DNA of 64,000 nt from NCBI RefSeq assembly GCF_002013375.1, contig NZ_MAEW01000003.1, forward strand, positions 124,001 through 188,000, given 5' to 3'. Under the pieces are notes generated by a model that saw nothing but the letters and a program-made list of their open reading frames with translations, made no database searches and was not told the DNA's origin. The translations under genes were made by a program, and so were the position numbers. How positions within the stretch are numbered: position 1 is the first letter of the stretch; the number at the start of each line of letters is the position of its first letter. The stretch is from Mycobacterium sp. D16Q13 (GTDB lineage Bacteria > Actinomycetota > Actinomycetes > Mycobacteriales > Mycobacteriaceae). Shown in pieces: positions 44,819-53,160 of the stretch.

Positions 44819-44886
44819 GACCCAAGGGCCCCGCTCAGCACGGGTTGGGCCTGCAGCGGCCGCCGGCTACTCGATTTTCCGTGCGG

Positions 44887-45723
44887 CTACCGTGCCGCGC
44901 GTTCCATCCAGAAGTCGAGCTCGAGGTCCTCTTCTGCGCATTGGCGATACTTCGAGAAGTCGGTGACACCGGCCTCGGTGAGCACCTCGTCGTCGATGAA
45001 GCTGTTTCCGGTGACCTCGCGGCTGGGCTTGATCAGGATCTCGTACGCGGCGTCGGCCATGATCTCGGCGGAGCGACAGCGGGCCACGAGTTCCGCGCCC
45101 AGGATGTTGCGGATGGCGGCGGTGTCGATGGTGGTGCGCGGCCACAGCGAGTTCGACGCGATGCCGTACTTGCGTAGTTCGGCGGCTAGTCCGATGGCCA
45201 CCAGGCTCATGGAGAACTTCGAAATCGTGTACGCGGTGGTGGTCTGATCGAACCACTTGGGTTCCAGCGTGATGGGCGGTGACAGCGTCAGGATGTGCGG
45301 GTTCTCCGCCTCCTTGAGCGCGCCGAGCGCCGACGTCGAGAGCGAGAAGGCGCCCCGCGCGTTGATGTCCTGCATCAGGTCGTAGGCCTTCATCGAGATC
45401 GACTCCGAGGGAGCGAGATTCAACGCGCTCGCATTGTTGACCACGATGTCTATCCCACCGAACCTCTCCACCGTCTGGGCCACAGCCGAGGCCACGACCT
45501 CGTCGTCACGGACGTCACCGAGGATGGGGAGCGCATGACCACCGGCGGCCTCGATCTCCTCGGCAGCGGTGTAGATGGTGCCGGGAAGCTTGGGATGCGG
45601 CTCTGCCGTCTTGGCCATGATCGCGACATTCGCACCGTCGCGCGCGGCCCGGAGTGCGATCGCCAGTCCGATGCCGCGGCTGCCTCCCGACATGATGATG
45701 GTCTTACCTGCCAGCGATCCCAT
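44887..45723 (-). CDS. SDR family oxidoreductase (HSDL2-like)
   Basis: The 278-aa SDR has IIMSGGSRGIGLAIALRAA, VAIMAKTAEPHPKLPGTIY, NNASALNL and YTISKFSMS. The AEPHPKLPGTI segment is characteristic of the HSDL2-like group. The ATG at 45723 follows AAGGACGTGG. Substrate unknown; an acyl or alcohol dehydrogenase role is likely. It is divergent from another SDR. Confidence 0.88.
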   Translation of the reverse strand: MGSLAGKTIIMSGGSRGIGLAIALRAARDGANVAIMAKTAEPHPKLPGTIYTAAEEIEAAGGHALPILGDVRDDEVVASAVAQTVERFGGIDIVVNNASALNLAPSESISMKAYDLMQDINARGAFSLSTSALGALKEAENPHILTLSPPITLEPKWFDQTTTAYTISKFSMSLVAIGLAAELRKYGIASNSLWPRTTIDTAAIRNILGAELVARCRSAEIMADAAYEILIKPSREVTGNSFIDDEVLTEAGVTDFSKYRQCAEEDLELDFWMERAAR

Positions 45724-45845
45724 AGCCACGTCCTTGTCGTCATAGGGAATGAGTGAGGCCAGCGTAGGGCACCGCCGGTAAGGCATACCTTCGAGACCTA
45801 AGTCACCCAGGCCCGGCATTTCGCACTCATCGCGGTGGGCTTACA

Positions 45846-45867
45846 GTTCTTACTCGTGAGTAAGAAC
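45846..45867. promoter_or_regulatory. Perfect 22-bp dyad overlapping the SDR start
   Basis: GTTCTTACTC, GT, then GAGTAAGAAC form a perfect inverted repeat covering the GTG at 45856. If translation starts at the second GTG (45871), the dyad lies just upstream. It looks like an operator for a TetR- or GntR-type repressor. Confidence 0.6.
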
Positions 45868-46740
45868 TCGGTGAGCAAGCGACTCAACACCGCCTTTGCC
45901 CGCGCCCTGATGCAGCCTTTCCCCAGCCCATCGCTCTTTCGGGCGAAGCTCGACGCGAACTACGGCGTCTCGGTCAAGGACAAGCGCGTCCTCATCACCG
46001 GCGCTTCGTCAGGTATCGGCGAGGAAGCCGCGTACCAATTCGGCAAGCTCGGCGCCAAGGTCATCGTGGTGGCACGGCGTGAAGACCTGCTGAACGAGGT
46101 CGCCGCGCGTATCACCGCCGCCGGCGGCACGGCGGATGCCATCGCATGCGATCTGTCGGACCTCGATGCCATCGACAAGCTGGTGGAGACCGTTAATGAG
46201 CGCCATGGCGGCGTCGACATCCTGGTCAACAACGCCGGTCGCTCCATCCGGCGCAAGACCTACGAGTCACTGGATCGCTGGCATGACGCCGAGCGAACCA
46301 TGCAGCTCAACTACTTCTCCCCGTTGCGGCTGATCCGCGGGTTCGCTCCCGGCATGGTCGAACGCCGCAGTGGCCACATCATCAACGTGGCCACCTGGGG
46401 AGTGCTCACAGACGTCGTGCCACAGTTCGCGGTGTACAACGCGTCCAAGGCCGCATTGTCGACGGTCAGCAGGATCGTGGATGCCGAGTACGGCAAGTAC
46501 AACGTGCACACCACCACGCTCTACTTCCCTTTGGTGCGTACCCCGATGATCGCGCCCACCGAGGCGTACACCAACGCGGCGGCGCTGACCTCCGCCGAGG
46601 CCGCGGATTGGATGGTGCTGGCGGCACGTACCCGACCGGTGCGCATCGCCCCGCGAATTTCGGTGATGTCGGCTGCCACCAACGCGCTGGCCCCCAGCCT
46701 GGTGACAAAGGTGGCAATGTCCGGGCGCGAAACCCTCTAA
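45856..46740 (+). CDS. SDR family NAD(P)-dependent oxidoreductase (Rv0547c-like)
   Basis: The 294-aa SDR has a 40-residue N-terminal extension (ALMQPFPSPSLFRAKLDANYG) before VLITGASSGIGEEAAYQFG. NNAGRSIRRKT, YNASKAALST and PLVRTPMIAPT follow. Position next to menB and the VOC gene matches Rv0547c. The GTG at 45856 lies in a perfect dyad, so a GTG at 45871 is an alternative. Its stop codon is the first part of a long hairpin. Confidence 0.88.
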   Translation: MSKNSVSKRLNTAFARALMQPFPSPSLFRAKLDANYGVSVKDKRVLITGASSGIGEEAAYQFGKLGAKVIVVARREDLLNEVAARITAAGGTADAIACDLSDLDAIDKLVETVNERHGGVDILVNNAGRSIRRKTYESLDRWHDAERTMQLNYFSPLRLIRGFAPGMVERRSGHIINVATWGVLTDVVPQFAVYNASKAALSTVSRIVDAEYGKYNVHTTTLYFPLVRTPMIAPTEAYTNAAALTSAEAADWMVLAARTRPVRIAPRISVMSAATNALAPSLVTKVAMSGRETL

Positions 46741-46779
46741 TATCTCCATCCCCGTGATACACACGGGTATGGAGATATT
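46739..46779. promoter_or_regulatory. Long hairpin over the SDR stop and VOC start
   Basis: Arms AATATCTCCAT + CCCCGTG and CACGGGT + ATGGAGATATT pair at 17 of 18 positions around an ATACA loop. The structure includes the VOC ATG (46769) and would hide it in mRNA. It may be an attenuator, a ligand- or protein-binding element, or a DNA operator. Confidence 0.6.
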
Positions 46780-47155
46780 GTCCAGCCGAATACTGTTGCG
46801 TCCTAAGGACTATGACGCGACGCTGGCCTTCTATCGGGACACGCTGGGCCTTGCCGTCGCGCGCGACTACGGAGCCGGCGTGGTGTTCTTCGCCGGGCAA
46901 TCCCTCATCGAGATCGCCGGACACGGCCGCACGGACGGACCTCCCACCGCATTTCCCGGCGCGCTCTGGCTCCAGGTACGCGACGTCTACGCGGCGCAAA
47001 CCGACCTGGAAAGCCGCGGCGCGTCGATAAGCCGTGCCGCGCAACAGGAGCCGTGGGGACTGCATGAGATGCATGTCGCCGCCCCCGACGGCGTCACGCT
47101 GATCTTCGTGCAGATCCCCCCGGACCACCCACTACGCAAAGACACCCGGCGGTAG
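46769..47155 (+). CDS. VOC (glyoxalase/bleomycin resistance) family protein
   Basis: The 128-aa protein has ILLRPKDYDATLAFYRDTLGL, a classic VOC opening, and LHEMHVAAPDGVTLIFVQIP at the end with a metal-type residue region. It corresponds to Rv0546c by position. The ATG at 46769 is used; a GTG at 46754 in the same hairpin is possible. The TAG stop is in the loop of the terminator that follows. Confidence 0.85.
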   Translation: MEILSSRILLRPKDYDATLAFYRDTLGLAVARDYGAGVVFFAGQSLIEIAGHGRTDGPPTAFPGALWLQVRDVYAAQTDLESRGASISRAAQQEPWGLHEMHVAAPDGVTLIFVQIPPDHPLRKDTRR

Positions 47156-47170
47156 CTTCCGCCGGGTGTC
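47141..47170. terminator. Bidirectional terminator hairpin
   Basis: A perfect 12-bp stem, GACACCCGGCGG and CCGCCGGGTGTC, has a 6-nt loop TAGCTT holding the VOC stop. It separates convergent genes. Confidence 0.85.
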
Positions 47171-47189
47171 TGTGGAGTTGGTCGCGTTA

Positions 47190-47468
47190 CTACTTGACGA
47201 ACGGGAAGAAGTCGATGCCCGTGTGGTGGATGATCGTGGTCCGGGTAATCCACAACAGCGCCAGCACGATGACCGCTCCGACCAGGGTGAAGAGCGCCAG
47301 TCCCAGAAACTTCACGGCCGGGTTGGGCGCGGTGACCGTGCCGTCGTCGTTGGCGCCACCGGCACCCGACGAGTAGGCGACCAGGCCCGCCGCGAACACC
47401 GCCGGCAGACCCGCACCGAGGACCAAACCAACAACGAGCACCTTGCCGATGGCTTCCACGTAGTTCAT
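47190..47468 (-). CDS. Small membrane protein (Rv0544c-like)
   Basis: The 92-aa protein has two long membrane segments, VLVVGLVLGAGLPAVFAAGL and LGLALFTLVGAVIVLALLWI. A short Gly/Asp loop lies between them and HHTGIDFFPFVK at the end. It lies 30 bp after pitA on the same strand, as Rv0544c follows pitA in M. tuberculosis. It may be a small partner of the transporter. Confidence 0.83.
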   Translation of the reverse strand: MNYVEAIGKVLVVGLVLGAGLPAVFAAGLVAYSSGAGGANDDGTVTAPNPAVKFLGLALFTLVGAVIVLALLWITRTTIIHHTGIDFFPFVK

Positions 47469-47498
47469 TGAGGCTTCCTTACTATTCGCGGGGTTGGG

Positions 47499-48782
47499 TT
47501 AGACCGAAGCCGTGTCGCTGGCAGAGTCCTGCTTCGAGGCGTCCTTGCTCTCGGCGGACACTTCGGCCTTGACCTCGCGGACATCGGCGGGCACCACAGA
47601 GTTGGTGGAGTCGTCCCAATCGGCGTTGACGTTGCTGGAGTCGACCTTCTCCTGCTGAGCACGCCACCACATGTAACCGGAGAGCACCACGAGCAGGCCG
47701 AAGATGATGAGGTCGCCGACCATCGGCGTGGTGAGATCGCCGACACCCTTGGAGAGCCAGTAGGACAGCGCGCCGACGATGCCGGCTGCGGGCAAGGTGA
47801 CCAGCCAGGCCAGCACCATGCGACCCGCCACCGCCCAGCGCACCTCGGCACCGGGCTTACCGACACCGCTGCCCAGGATGGAGCCAGTGGCCACGTGCGT
47901 GGTGGACAGAGCCATACCGGCGGCACTGGAGCTCAGGATGATCGCGGCCGAGGACGCTTCGGCGGCCAGACCCTGTGGGGACTCGATCTCGACGAGGCCC
48001 TTGCCCAGGGTGCGGATGACGCGCCATCCGCCGAGGTAGGTGCCGAGGCCGATGGCGAGCGCGCAGCTGGCGATGATCCAGAACGGGAGCCCGGTCTCCT
48101 TGACGTTTCCGGTCAGGTGGCCGGTGGTGATGAGCGCCAGGGCGATGACACCCATGGTCTTCTGTGCGTCATTGGTTCCGTGCGACAGCGCAACCAAGGA
48201 CGCGGTGGCGATCTGGCCCCAGCGGAAGCCCTCTTCGCGACGCTTCTTCACCACGTTGCGGGTGATGCGGTAGACCAGCCAGGTACCGGCGGCGGCGACC
48301 AGGCCGGCGATCAGTGGCGCGGCCAGCGCGGGGATGATGACCTTCTGCAAGATGCCGTCCCACTTCACGCCCGACAGGCCGATGGCGGCGAGTGCGGCGC
48401 CGATGAGGCCACCGAAGAGTGCGTGCGACGAGCTGGACGGAATACCGAAGAGCCAGGTCAGCAAGTTCCACAGGATGCCGCCGATGAGGCCCGCGAAGAT
48501 GATCGTCAGGCCCATCGACGGGGTGATGTTGGGCAGCAGGTGACCGGTCTTGCTGTCTTGCACCTTGATGACCGAGGTGGTCACGGTGACGGCGACCTCG
48601 ACGGAGAGGAACGCGCCGACGAGGTTCAGGACGCCTGCCAGCAGAACCGCGGTCTTGGGCTTGAGCGCACCCGTTGCGATGGACGTCGCCATGGCGTTAC
48701 CGGTGTCATGAAACCCGTTGGTGAAGTCGAAGGCCAGTGCCGTTGCGATCAACAGCACCAGAATGATCATGGTTGCGTCCAT
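47499..48782 (-). CDS. pitA: Low-affinity inorganic phosphate transporter
   Basis: The 427-aa PiT family carrier has about ten membrane helices. Its two conserved signatures are FDFTNGFHDTGNAMATSIATG (in part) and ALSHGTNDAQKTMGVIAL. A cytoplasmic charged C-terminus (SSNVNADWDDSTN, then SAESKDASKQDS) follows the last helix. It imports phosphate with protons or metal. An 11-bp direct repeat of PHO-box type is 95 bp upstream. Confidence 0.94.
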   Translation of the reverse strand: MDATMIILVLLIATALAFDFTNGFHDTGNAMATSIATGALKPKTAVLLAGVLNLVGAFLSVEVAVTVTTSVIKVQDSKTGHLLPNITPSMGLTIIFAGLIGGILWNLLTWLFGIPSSSSHALFGGLIGAALAAIGLSGVKWDGILQKVIIPALAAPLIAGLVAAAGTWLVYRITRNVVKKRREEGFRWGQIATASLVALSHGTNDAQKTMGVIALALITTGHLTGNVKETGLPFWIIASCALAIGLGTYLGGWRVIRTLGKGLVEIESPQGLAAEASSAAIILSSSAAGMALSTTHVATGSILGSGVGKPGAEVRWAVAGRMVLAWLVTLPAAGIVGALSYWLSKGVGDLTTPMVGDLIIFGLLVVLSGYMWWRAQQEKVDSSNVNADWDDSTNSVVPADVREVKAEVSAESKDASKQDSASDTASV

Positions 48783-48876
48783 GGCGCTAATTCTGGGGTA
48801 AAGGCCTTGACTTTGACCAGCTGATGGACGAGCAAGTTCGGGCGCTGACCGGCCAGTTTGATATTTCCCGCAAGGA

Positions 48877-48898
48877 GTTCACATTCCGTTAACCTTCC
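48877..48898 (+). promoter_or_regulatory. PHO-box-like direct repeat (RegX3/PhoP type)
   Basis: Two adjacent 11-mers, GTTCACATTCC and GTTAACCTTCC, have the length and G-T-T-C-A-C-C pattern of actinobacterial PHO boxes. They lie between pitA (95 bp, other strand) and the DUF3349-menE operon (145 bp). The 260-bp gap 48783-49042 shows nothing else clear. Confidence 0.5.
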
Positions 48899-49042
48899 GG
48901 GTGCTGACTGTTCGGACTGGACGCGGGCTTCCTGGCTCATTGCGGCTAGTTTTGCCTGGCGACAACAGCAGCCAACAGCACTACGATCCCTAGCAGTCGA
49001 CACGAAGAGGACGGCCGCCCGTCCCTACAGGAGTTTGAGGCC

Positions 49043-49384
49043 GTGAACGCATTTCTGAGCAAGATCGTCACCTGGCTTCGGGCGGGGTACCCCGAAGGCG
49101 TCCCGCCACCTGACTATGTCCCCCTGCTGGCGCTGCTGGGGCGCAGGCTGAGTAACGACGAAGTCAAGACCGTGGCGCGTGAACTGATGGCCCGGGGCGA
49201 CTTCGACAACATCGACATCGCTGTGCTCATCACCCAGGTAACCGATGAGCTGCCGACCGGAGAAGATATCGAGCGGGTCCGCGAGCGACTGGCGAAAAAG
49301 GGCTGGCCCCTGGATGATCCGCGTGAGCCCGCGGATCATCGGGAAGAACCGGGCTCCGGTCAGGCCACCGACCACCCGGCGTGA
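49043..49384 (+). CDS. DUF3349 domain protein
   Basis: The 113-aa protein has LSKIVTWLRAGYPEGVPPPDYVPLLALLGRRLSNDEV (key parts GYPEGVPPPDY and LLALLGRRL) and ITQVTDELPTGEDIERVRERL, the DUF3349 all-helical pattern of Rv0543c. The GTG has AGGAG upstream. Its stop overlaps the menE GTG by four bases. Function unknown. Confidence 0.88.
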   Translation: MNAFLSKIVTWLRAGYPEGVPPPDYVPLLALLGRRLSNDEVKTVARELMARGDFDNIDIAVLITQVTDELPTGEDIERVRERLAKKGWPLDDPREPADHREEPGSGQATDHPA

Positions 49385-50529
49385 CCCGGCTACTGCGCGC
49401 CTTGCCCGTACCCAGCGGGCAGACCATGCTGGGCCTGCTCCCCCGCCTGGCGGAGCTGCTGGACGGCCGTGGCGACGCGGTCTTGCCCGTGCCTGTCGAC
49501 GATGCCGATCGGGCCCACTTACTCGCCTCTGAACTCGCCGCCGACGAACCGATCGCCGAGGATGTCGCGGTGGTGGTCTCAACATCAGGCACAACGGGAA
49601 AACCCAAGGGCGCCATGCTCACCCGCGATGCCCTCGCGGCCAGCGGTTCGGCCACGCATGCCCGCCTGGGCGGTACCGGCCAATGGCTACTGGCACTGCC
49701 ACCCCATCACATCGCCGGAATGCAGGTGCTGCTGCGCAGCATCCAGGCCGGAACCGAACCCGTCGTTGTTGACGTCTCGGCCGGTTTCTCCCTGTCCAAT
49801 TTCGTGCGGGCGGCCGCCGAGATGACTGGGAATCGCCGGTACATCTCTTTGGTGGCAACACAATTGGTGAAGGCACTAGACAATCCCGCGGCATCGGAGG
49901 CACTCGCCTCCTTTGACGCCGTACTCCTGGGCGGTGGTCCGCTACCCGCCGCCGTCGCCATCAGGGCAGCGCAGGCCCGTGTCCCGGTGGTCCGGACCTA
50001 CGGCATGAGTGAGACCTGTGGCGGGTGCGTGTACGACGGGGTGGCCCTGGCCGGCGTCCAGGTGCGCATCGGCCCGGAGGGCCGGATCAGCCTCGGTGGC
50101 GCCACAGTGGCATCGGGCTATCGGAATATGCCAGACCATAAGGCATTTGCGGATCCCCGATGGTTCCATACCGATGACTTCGGCGAGCTCGACGAGGGCC
50201 GATTGCGGGTGCTGGGACGGTTGGACGAGGCCATCGGTACCGGCGGGCTCACCGTGGTTCCGCAGGTGGTGGAGGCCGCCCTTGCCACTCACCCGCTGGT
50301 CGCCGAATGCGCCGTGTTCGGCGTTCCCGACGACCGGCTCGGCCAGCGCGTCGCCGTCGCGGTAGTGCCGTCCCCAGCGGGCACCCCCACGCTGGAGGAT
50401 CTCCGGACGCATGTCATCGCGACACTCGAAGACACCGCCGCCCCACGTGAACTACATCTTCTCGACGAACTACCGCGGCACGGAATCGGGAAACTCGACC
50501 GCCGCGCTCTCGTCAAACGCTTCTCTTGA
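49381..50529 (+). CDS. menE: o-Succinylbenzoate-CoA ligase
   Basis: The 382-aa adenylate-forming enzyme has the core VVSTSGTTGKPKGAML, YGMSETCGGCVYDG, and WFHTDDFGELDEGRLRVLGRLDE (in part) with the catalytic hinge. GIGKLDRRAL holds the C-terminal lysine. It is compact, as usual in mycobacteria. Coupled to the DUF3349 gene. Confidence 0.93.
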   Translation: MTRLLRALPVPSGQTMLGLLPRLAELLDGRGDAVLPVPVDDADRAHLLASELAADEPIAEDVAVVVSTSGTTGKPKGAMLTRDALAASGSATHARLGGTGQWLLALPPHHIAGMQVLLRSIQAGTEPVVVDVSAGFSLSNFVRAAAEMTGNRRYISLVATQLVKALDNPAASEALASFDAVLLGGGPLPAAVAIRAAQARVPVVRTYGMSETCGGCVYDGVALAGVQVRIGPEGRISLGGATVASGYRNMPDHKAFADPRWFHTDDFGELDEGRLRVLGRLDEAIGTGGLTVVPQVVEAALATHPLVAECAVFGVPDDRLGQRVAVAVVPSPAGTPTLEDLRTHVIATLEDTAAPRELHLLDELPRHGIGKLDRRALVKRFS

Positions 50530-50563
50530 CCTCAAGCTGACTTGAGTTCATAGCGTTCACACC

Positions 50564-51082
50564 ATGACACGTGAACAGTTTGCGCCGGGTTCCCCGCCGC
50601 TGGTTCGGGACGGCGACCGCGAGATCGTCAGCACCGCGGCCGGGAACGAGACCGGATTGGTGATGGACTCCGACGCGACAGGCGGAGCGGTCAGCGTCCT
50701 GAGCATCTACCTACCCGAGGGCGCGAATGGCGCGGCCCCGCATTTCCACACTCGATCCACCGAACTGTTCTATCTGGTGTCGGGGCGGCTGGAAATCCTG
50801 GCGGGTGATCGTATCGAGATTCTGGAACAGGGCGACACACTGTTGGTTCCCCAGCTGATGCCGCATGCGTTCGGCGCTACCGGCGATAGCGATGCCAATA
50901 TTTTCACGGTGCTCTCCCCCGGCGTCCAGCGCTTCGACTACTTCCGGCTGCTGGACCGAATTGTCCACGGGCAGGCCGATATCAGCGAGCTACAGGCCGC
51001 GCAGGAAAGCTATGACAACCACTTCATCGAGAGTCCGGTGTGGTCCGAGGGGCGAGGGCTGTCGGCGCTGGACGCCCGCTGA
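50564..51082 (+). CDS. Cupin domain protein
   Basis: The 172-aa single-domain cupin has HFHTRSTELFYLVSGRLEILAG, with likely metal ligands H, H and E, and a second motif PQLMPHAFGATGD. No substrate can be assigned. The stop is adjacent to that of the convergent SRPBCC gene. Confidence 0.85.
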   Translation: MTREQFAPGSPPLVRDGDREIVSTAAGNETGLVMDSDATGGAVSVLSIYLPEGANGAAPHFHTRSTELFYLVSGRLEILAGDRIEILEQGDTLLVPQLMPHAFGATGDSDANIFTVLSPGVQRFDYFRLLDRIVHGQADISELQAAQESYDNHFIESPVWSEGRGLSALDAR

Positions 51083-51541
51083 TCAGCCAGACTCGGCGAC
51101 CGCTTTGATCCGGTTGAGGGTCTCACGCATGCCGTTACGGTTGGTGCGACCACGCGACCAGCCGAGCAGTGCCCAGTAGATACGCAGCGGCAATGTCGGT
51201 GTCAGCTCAAAGGATTCGGTGACATCGGTGCCACCGCCAACGGGCTCGAACCGATAGCGCCAGGTGTTCACCGTCTTGCCGTTGGGCCAGAGCACCGCGA
51301 AACCGAAGGAACGGCCGCGGTCGCAATCGACGATTCGGCACACCGTCCAGTAGACGGGCCCCTTCTGATTGCGCTTCACATGACCGCGGAAGCGCACGCC
51401 CACCGCAGGGGCGGTGGCGCCGTCGAGCCATTCGGCCTCGAATGTCTCCGGACTGAACTTCCCGGTGTTGGTGATATCGCTGACCAGTTCCCAAATCTTG
51501 TCGGCGGGAGCGGCGATGTGGACGGTGACCGAATCACGCAT
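51083..51541 (-). CDS. SRPBCC family protein
   Basis: The 152-aa START-like protein starts SVTVHIAAPADKIWELVSDI and has a strand-rich middle and a long C-terminal helix (RNGMRETLNRIKAVAES). It probably binds a hydrophobic ligand in the cavity. The ATG at 51541 is chosen as the conserved start. Confidence 0.85.
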   Translation of the reverse strand: MRDSVTVHIAAPADKIWELVSDITNTGKFSPETFEAEWLDGATAPAVGVRFRGHVKRNQKGPVYWTVCRIVDCDRGRSFGFAVLWPNGKTVNTWRYRFEPVGGGTDVTESFELTPTLPLRIYWALLGWSRGRTNRNGMRETLNRIKAVAESG

Positions 51542-51593
51542 GGCGTTACGGTACCCGCGATGAATCTCGGTGACGGGCCGGGTCTGTATCACC

Positions 51594-52091
51594 ATGACCC
51601 TTACCTCCCATTTCGATCAGCGGTTCAGCGAGCCAGGTGCCACCGCCCCCGCATGGCGCGACGTGTCGGCACTGCTGGTCGCCGCCGAGCTGTACTGGAT
51701 GACCACCGTCCGCGCCGATGGCAGCCCACACATGACTCCCCTGGTCGGACTGTGGCAGGAGGACTTCTTCGTATTCTGCACCGGCCCTACCGAGCAGAAG
51801 GCGCGCAACCTCGACGCGAACGCCGCGGTGGCCGTCGCGACCGGCGTCAATACCTGGAACGACGGACACGACGTCGTCGTCGAAGGAACAGCCGAACGCG
51901 TCCTCGAGCCCTCAGCCCTGCACATCCTGGCGGACGCCTACATCCAAAAATACGGCGAAGAATGGAGATTCACGCCGAGCGAGGGCGGATTCGGCGAGGG
52001 CGATCAGTTCGCCGCCGTATACAAGGTGGTGCCGTCGAAGGTGCTGTCCTTTACCAAGAATCCGCACGGACAGACGCGATACGCCCCCTAA
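51594..52091 (+). CDS. Pyridoxamine 5'-phosphate oxidase-like (F420/FMN) protein
   Basis: The 165-aa split barrel has YWMTTVRADGSPHMTPLVGLW, PTEQKARNLDANAAVAVATG and VVEGTAERV. These are the flavin or F420-binding motifs of mycobacterial FDOR-B-like proteins. The ATG at 51594 is used; a GTG at 51570 is possible. Stops overlap with the convergent MTA phosphorylase. Confidence 0.85.
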   Translation: MTLTSHFDQRFSEPGATAPAWRDVSALLVAAELYWMTTVRADGSPHMTPLVGLWQEDFFVFCTGPTEQKARNLDANAAVAVATGVNTWNDGHDVVVEGTAERVLEPSALHILADAYIQKYGEEWRFTPSEGGFGEGDQFAAVYKVVPSKVLSFTKNPHGQTRYAP

Positions 52092-52879
52092 GGAAGCTCG
52101 ATCGGCAGTGTGACGCCGTCATGTGCGCGGCAGTGTCCGCAGGTGTCGACGGATTCGGTCGCGGTCACCGCGGTGCGCACCAGCTCCTTGAATCCGCCGA
52201 TATTCCGCTCGAACTCGGCGAACACGTCAACCGCCCGGACGCCCTGGCCGTGTTCGATTCCGGCATCCAGGTCGGTGACCAAAGCGATTGCGGCGTAGCA
52301 GATTTCAAGCTCACGGGCCAGCACCGCCTCGGGGTATCCGGTCATGTTGACCAGAGTGAAACCCTGCGATGCGTACCACCGGCTTTCGGCCCGCGTCGAA
52401 AACCGCGGACCCTGCACCACCACCATCGTGCCGCCGTCGACGGTCTCAGGTTGCAGCGATACGGCCCGTAACCCGGGGCAGTACGGGTCGGCGAATTCCA
52501 CGTGGATACCGCCACTGTCGAAGAATGTCTGCTCGCGCCCGCTGGTGCGATCCACCAGCTGATCGGGTACCACGATGGTTCCGGGGCCCAGATCAGCGGT
52601 GAGGCTGCCCACGGCGCACGGCGCGAAGACCCGGCGCACACCCAGCGCACGGAGCGCCCACATGTTGGCGCGATAAGGCACGGTGTGCGGCGAGAACTCG
52701 TGGCGACTTCCATGCCGTGGCAGAAACGCCACCTCGCGCTCCCCTACCAGCCCAATCGTGATGGGTGCACTGGGCTGACCGTACGGCGTCGTCGGGGTGA
52801 CGGTCCGCACCGGTTTGTCGAAGAACGAGTAGAAACCGCTACCACCGATCACCGCGAGCATGCCGATATTGTCGTTCAA
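52088..52879 (-). CDS. S-methyl-5'-thioadenosine phosphorylase
   Basis: The 263-aa enzyme has AVIGGSGFYSF, PRHGSRHEFSPHTVPYRANMWAL (in part), NMTGYPEAVLARELEICYA and DLDAG. It cleaves MTA to adenine and 5-methylthioribose-1-phosphate. The TTG at 52879 gives MNDNIGMLAVIGG, which lines up with the Rv0535 N-terminus, so I prefer it to the ATG at 52861. The C-terminal CGHCRAHDG is a possible metal site. Confidence 0.9.
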   Translation of the reverse strand: MNDNIGMLAVIGGSGFYSFFDKPVRTVTPTTPYGQPSAPITIGLVGEREVAFLPRHGSRHEFSPHTVPYRANMWALRALGVRRVFAPCAVGSLTADLGPGTIVVPDQLVDRTSGREQTFFDSGGIHVEFADPYCPGLRAVSLQPETVDGGTMVVVQGPRFSTRAESRWYASQGFTLVNMTGYPEAVLARELEICYAAIALVTDLDAGIEHGQGVRAVDVFAEFERNIGGFKELVRTAVTATESVDTCGHCRAHDGVTLPIELP

Positions 52880-53160
52880 GGCTTCGACTTACGACCAGTT
52901 GGGGTGTACGGCCGCACCGCACAGATAATTAGTCGCCCGAATGCCTGCAATAGTTCCCAACAAATTTCGGCCGCAATTTTCTCAATTTCATGAAGCAATA
53001 CACACATAGTTGCCGCAACTGAATAGCGGAGCGGACACTCCCGCTCTGAGCTATCGCACGGCAGGTGCATGAATTGCTGACGGAAATTCATAGTCACCCA
53101 CAGATAATGCCGCCGGCGCTCCGGCCTTGACGCGCCCCGGGCCGGGGCTACGGTAGAGAG

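Noticed and set aside
52920..53108. 10-bp direct repeat CACAGATAAT at 52920 and 53099
   Set aside because: The copies are 179 bp apart, short, and show no symmetry or spacing that suggests a site; likely chance in an AT-richer gap.
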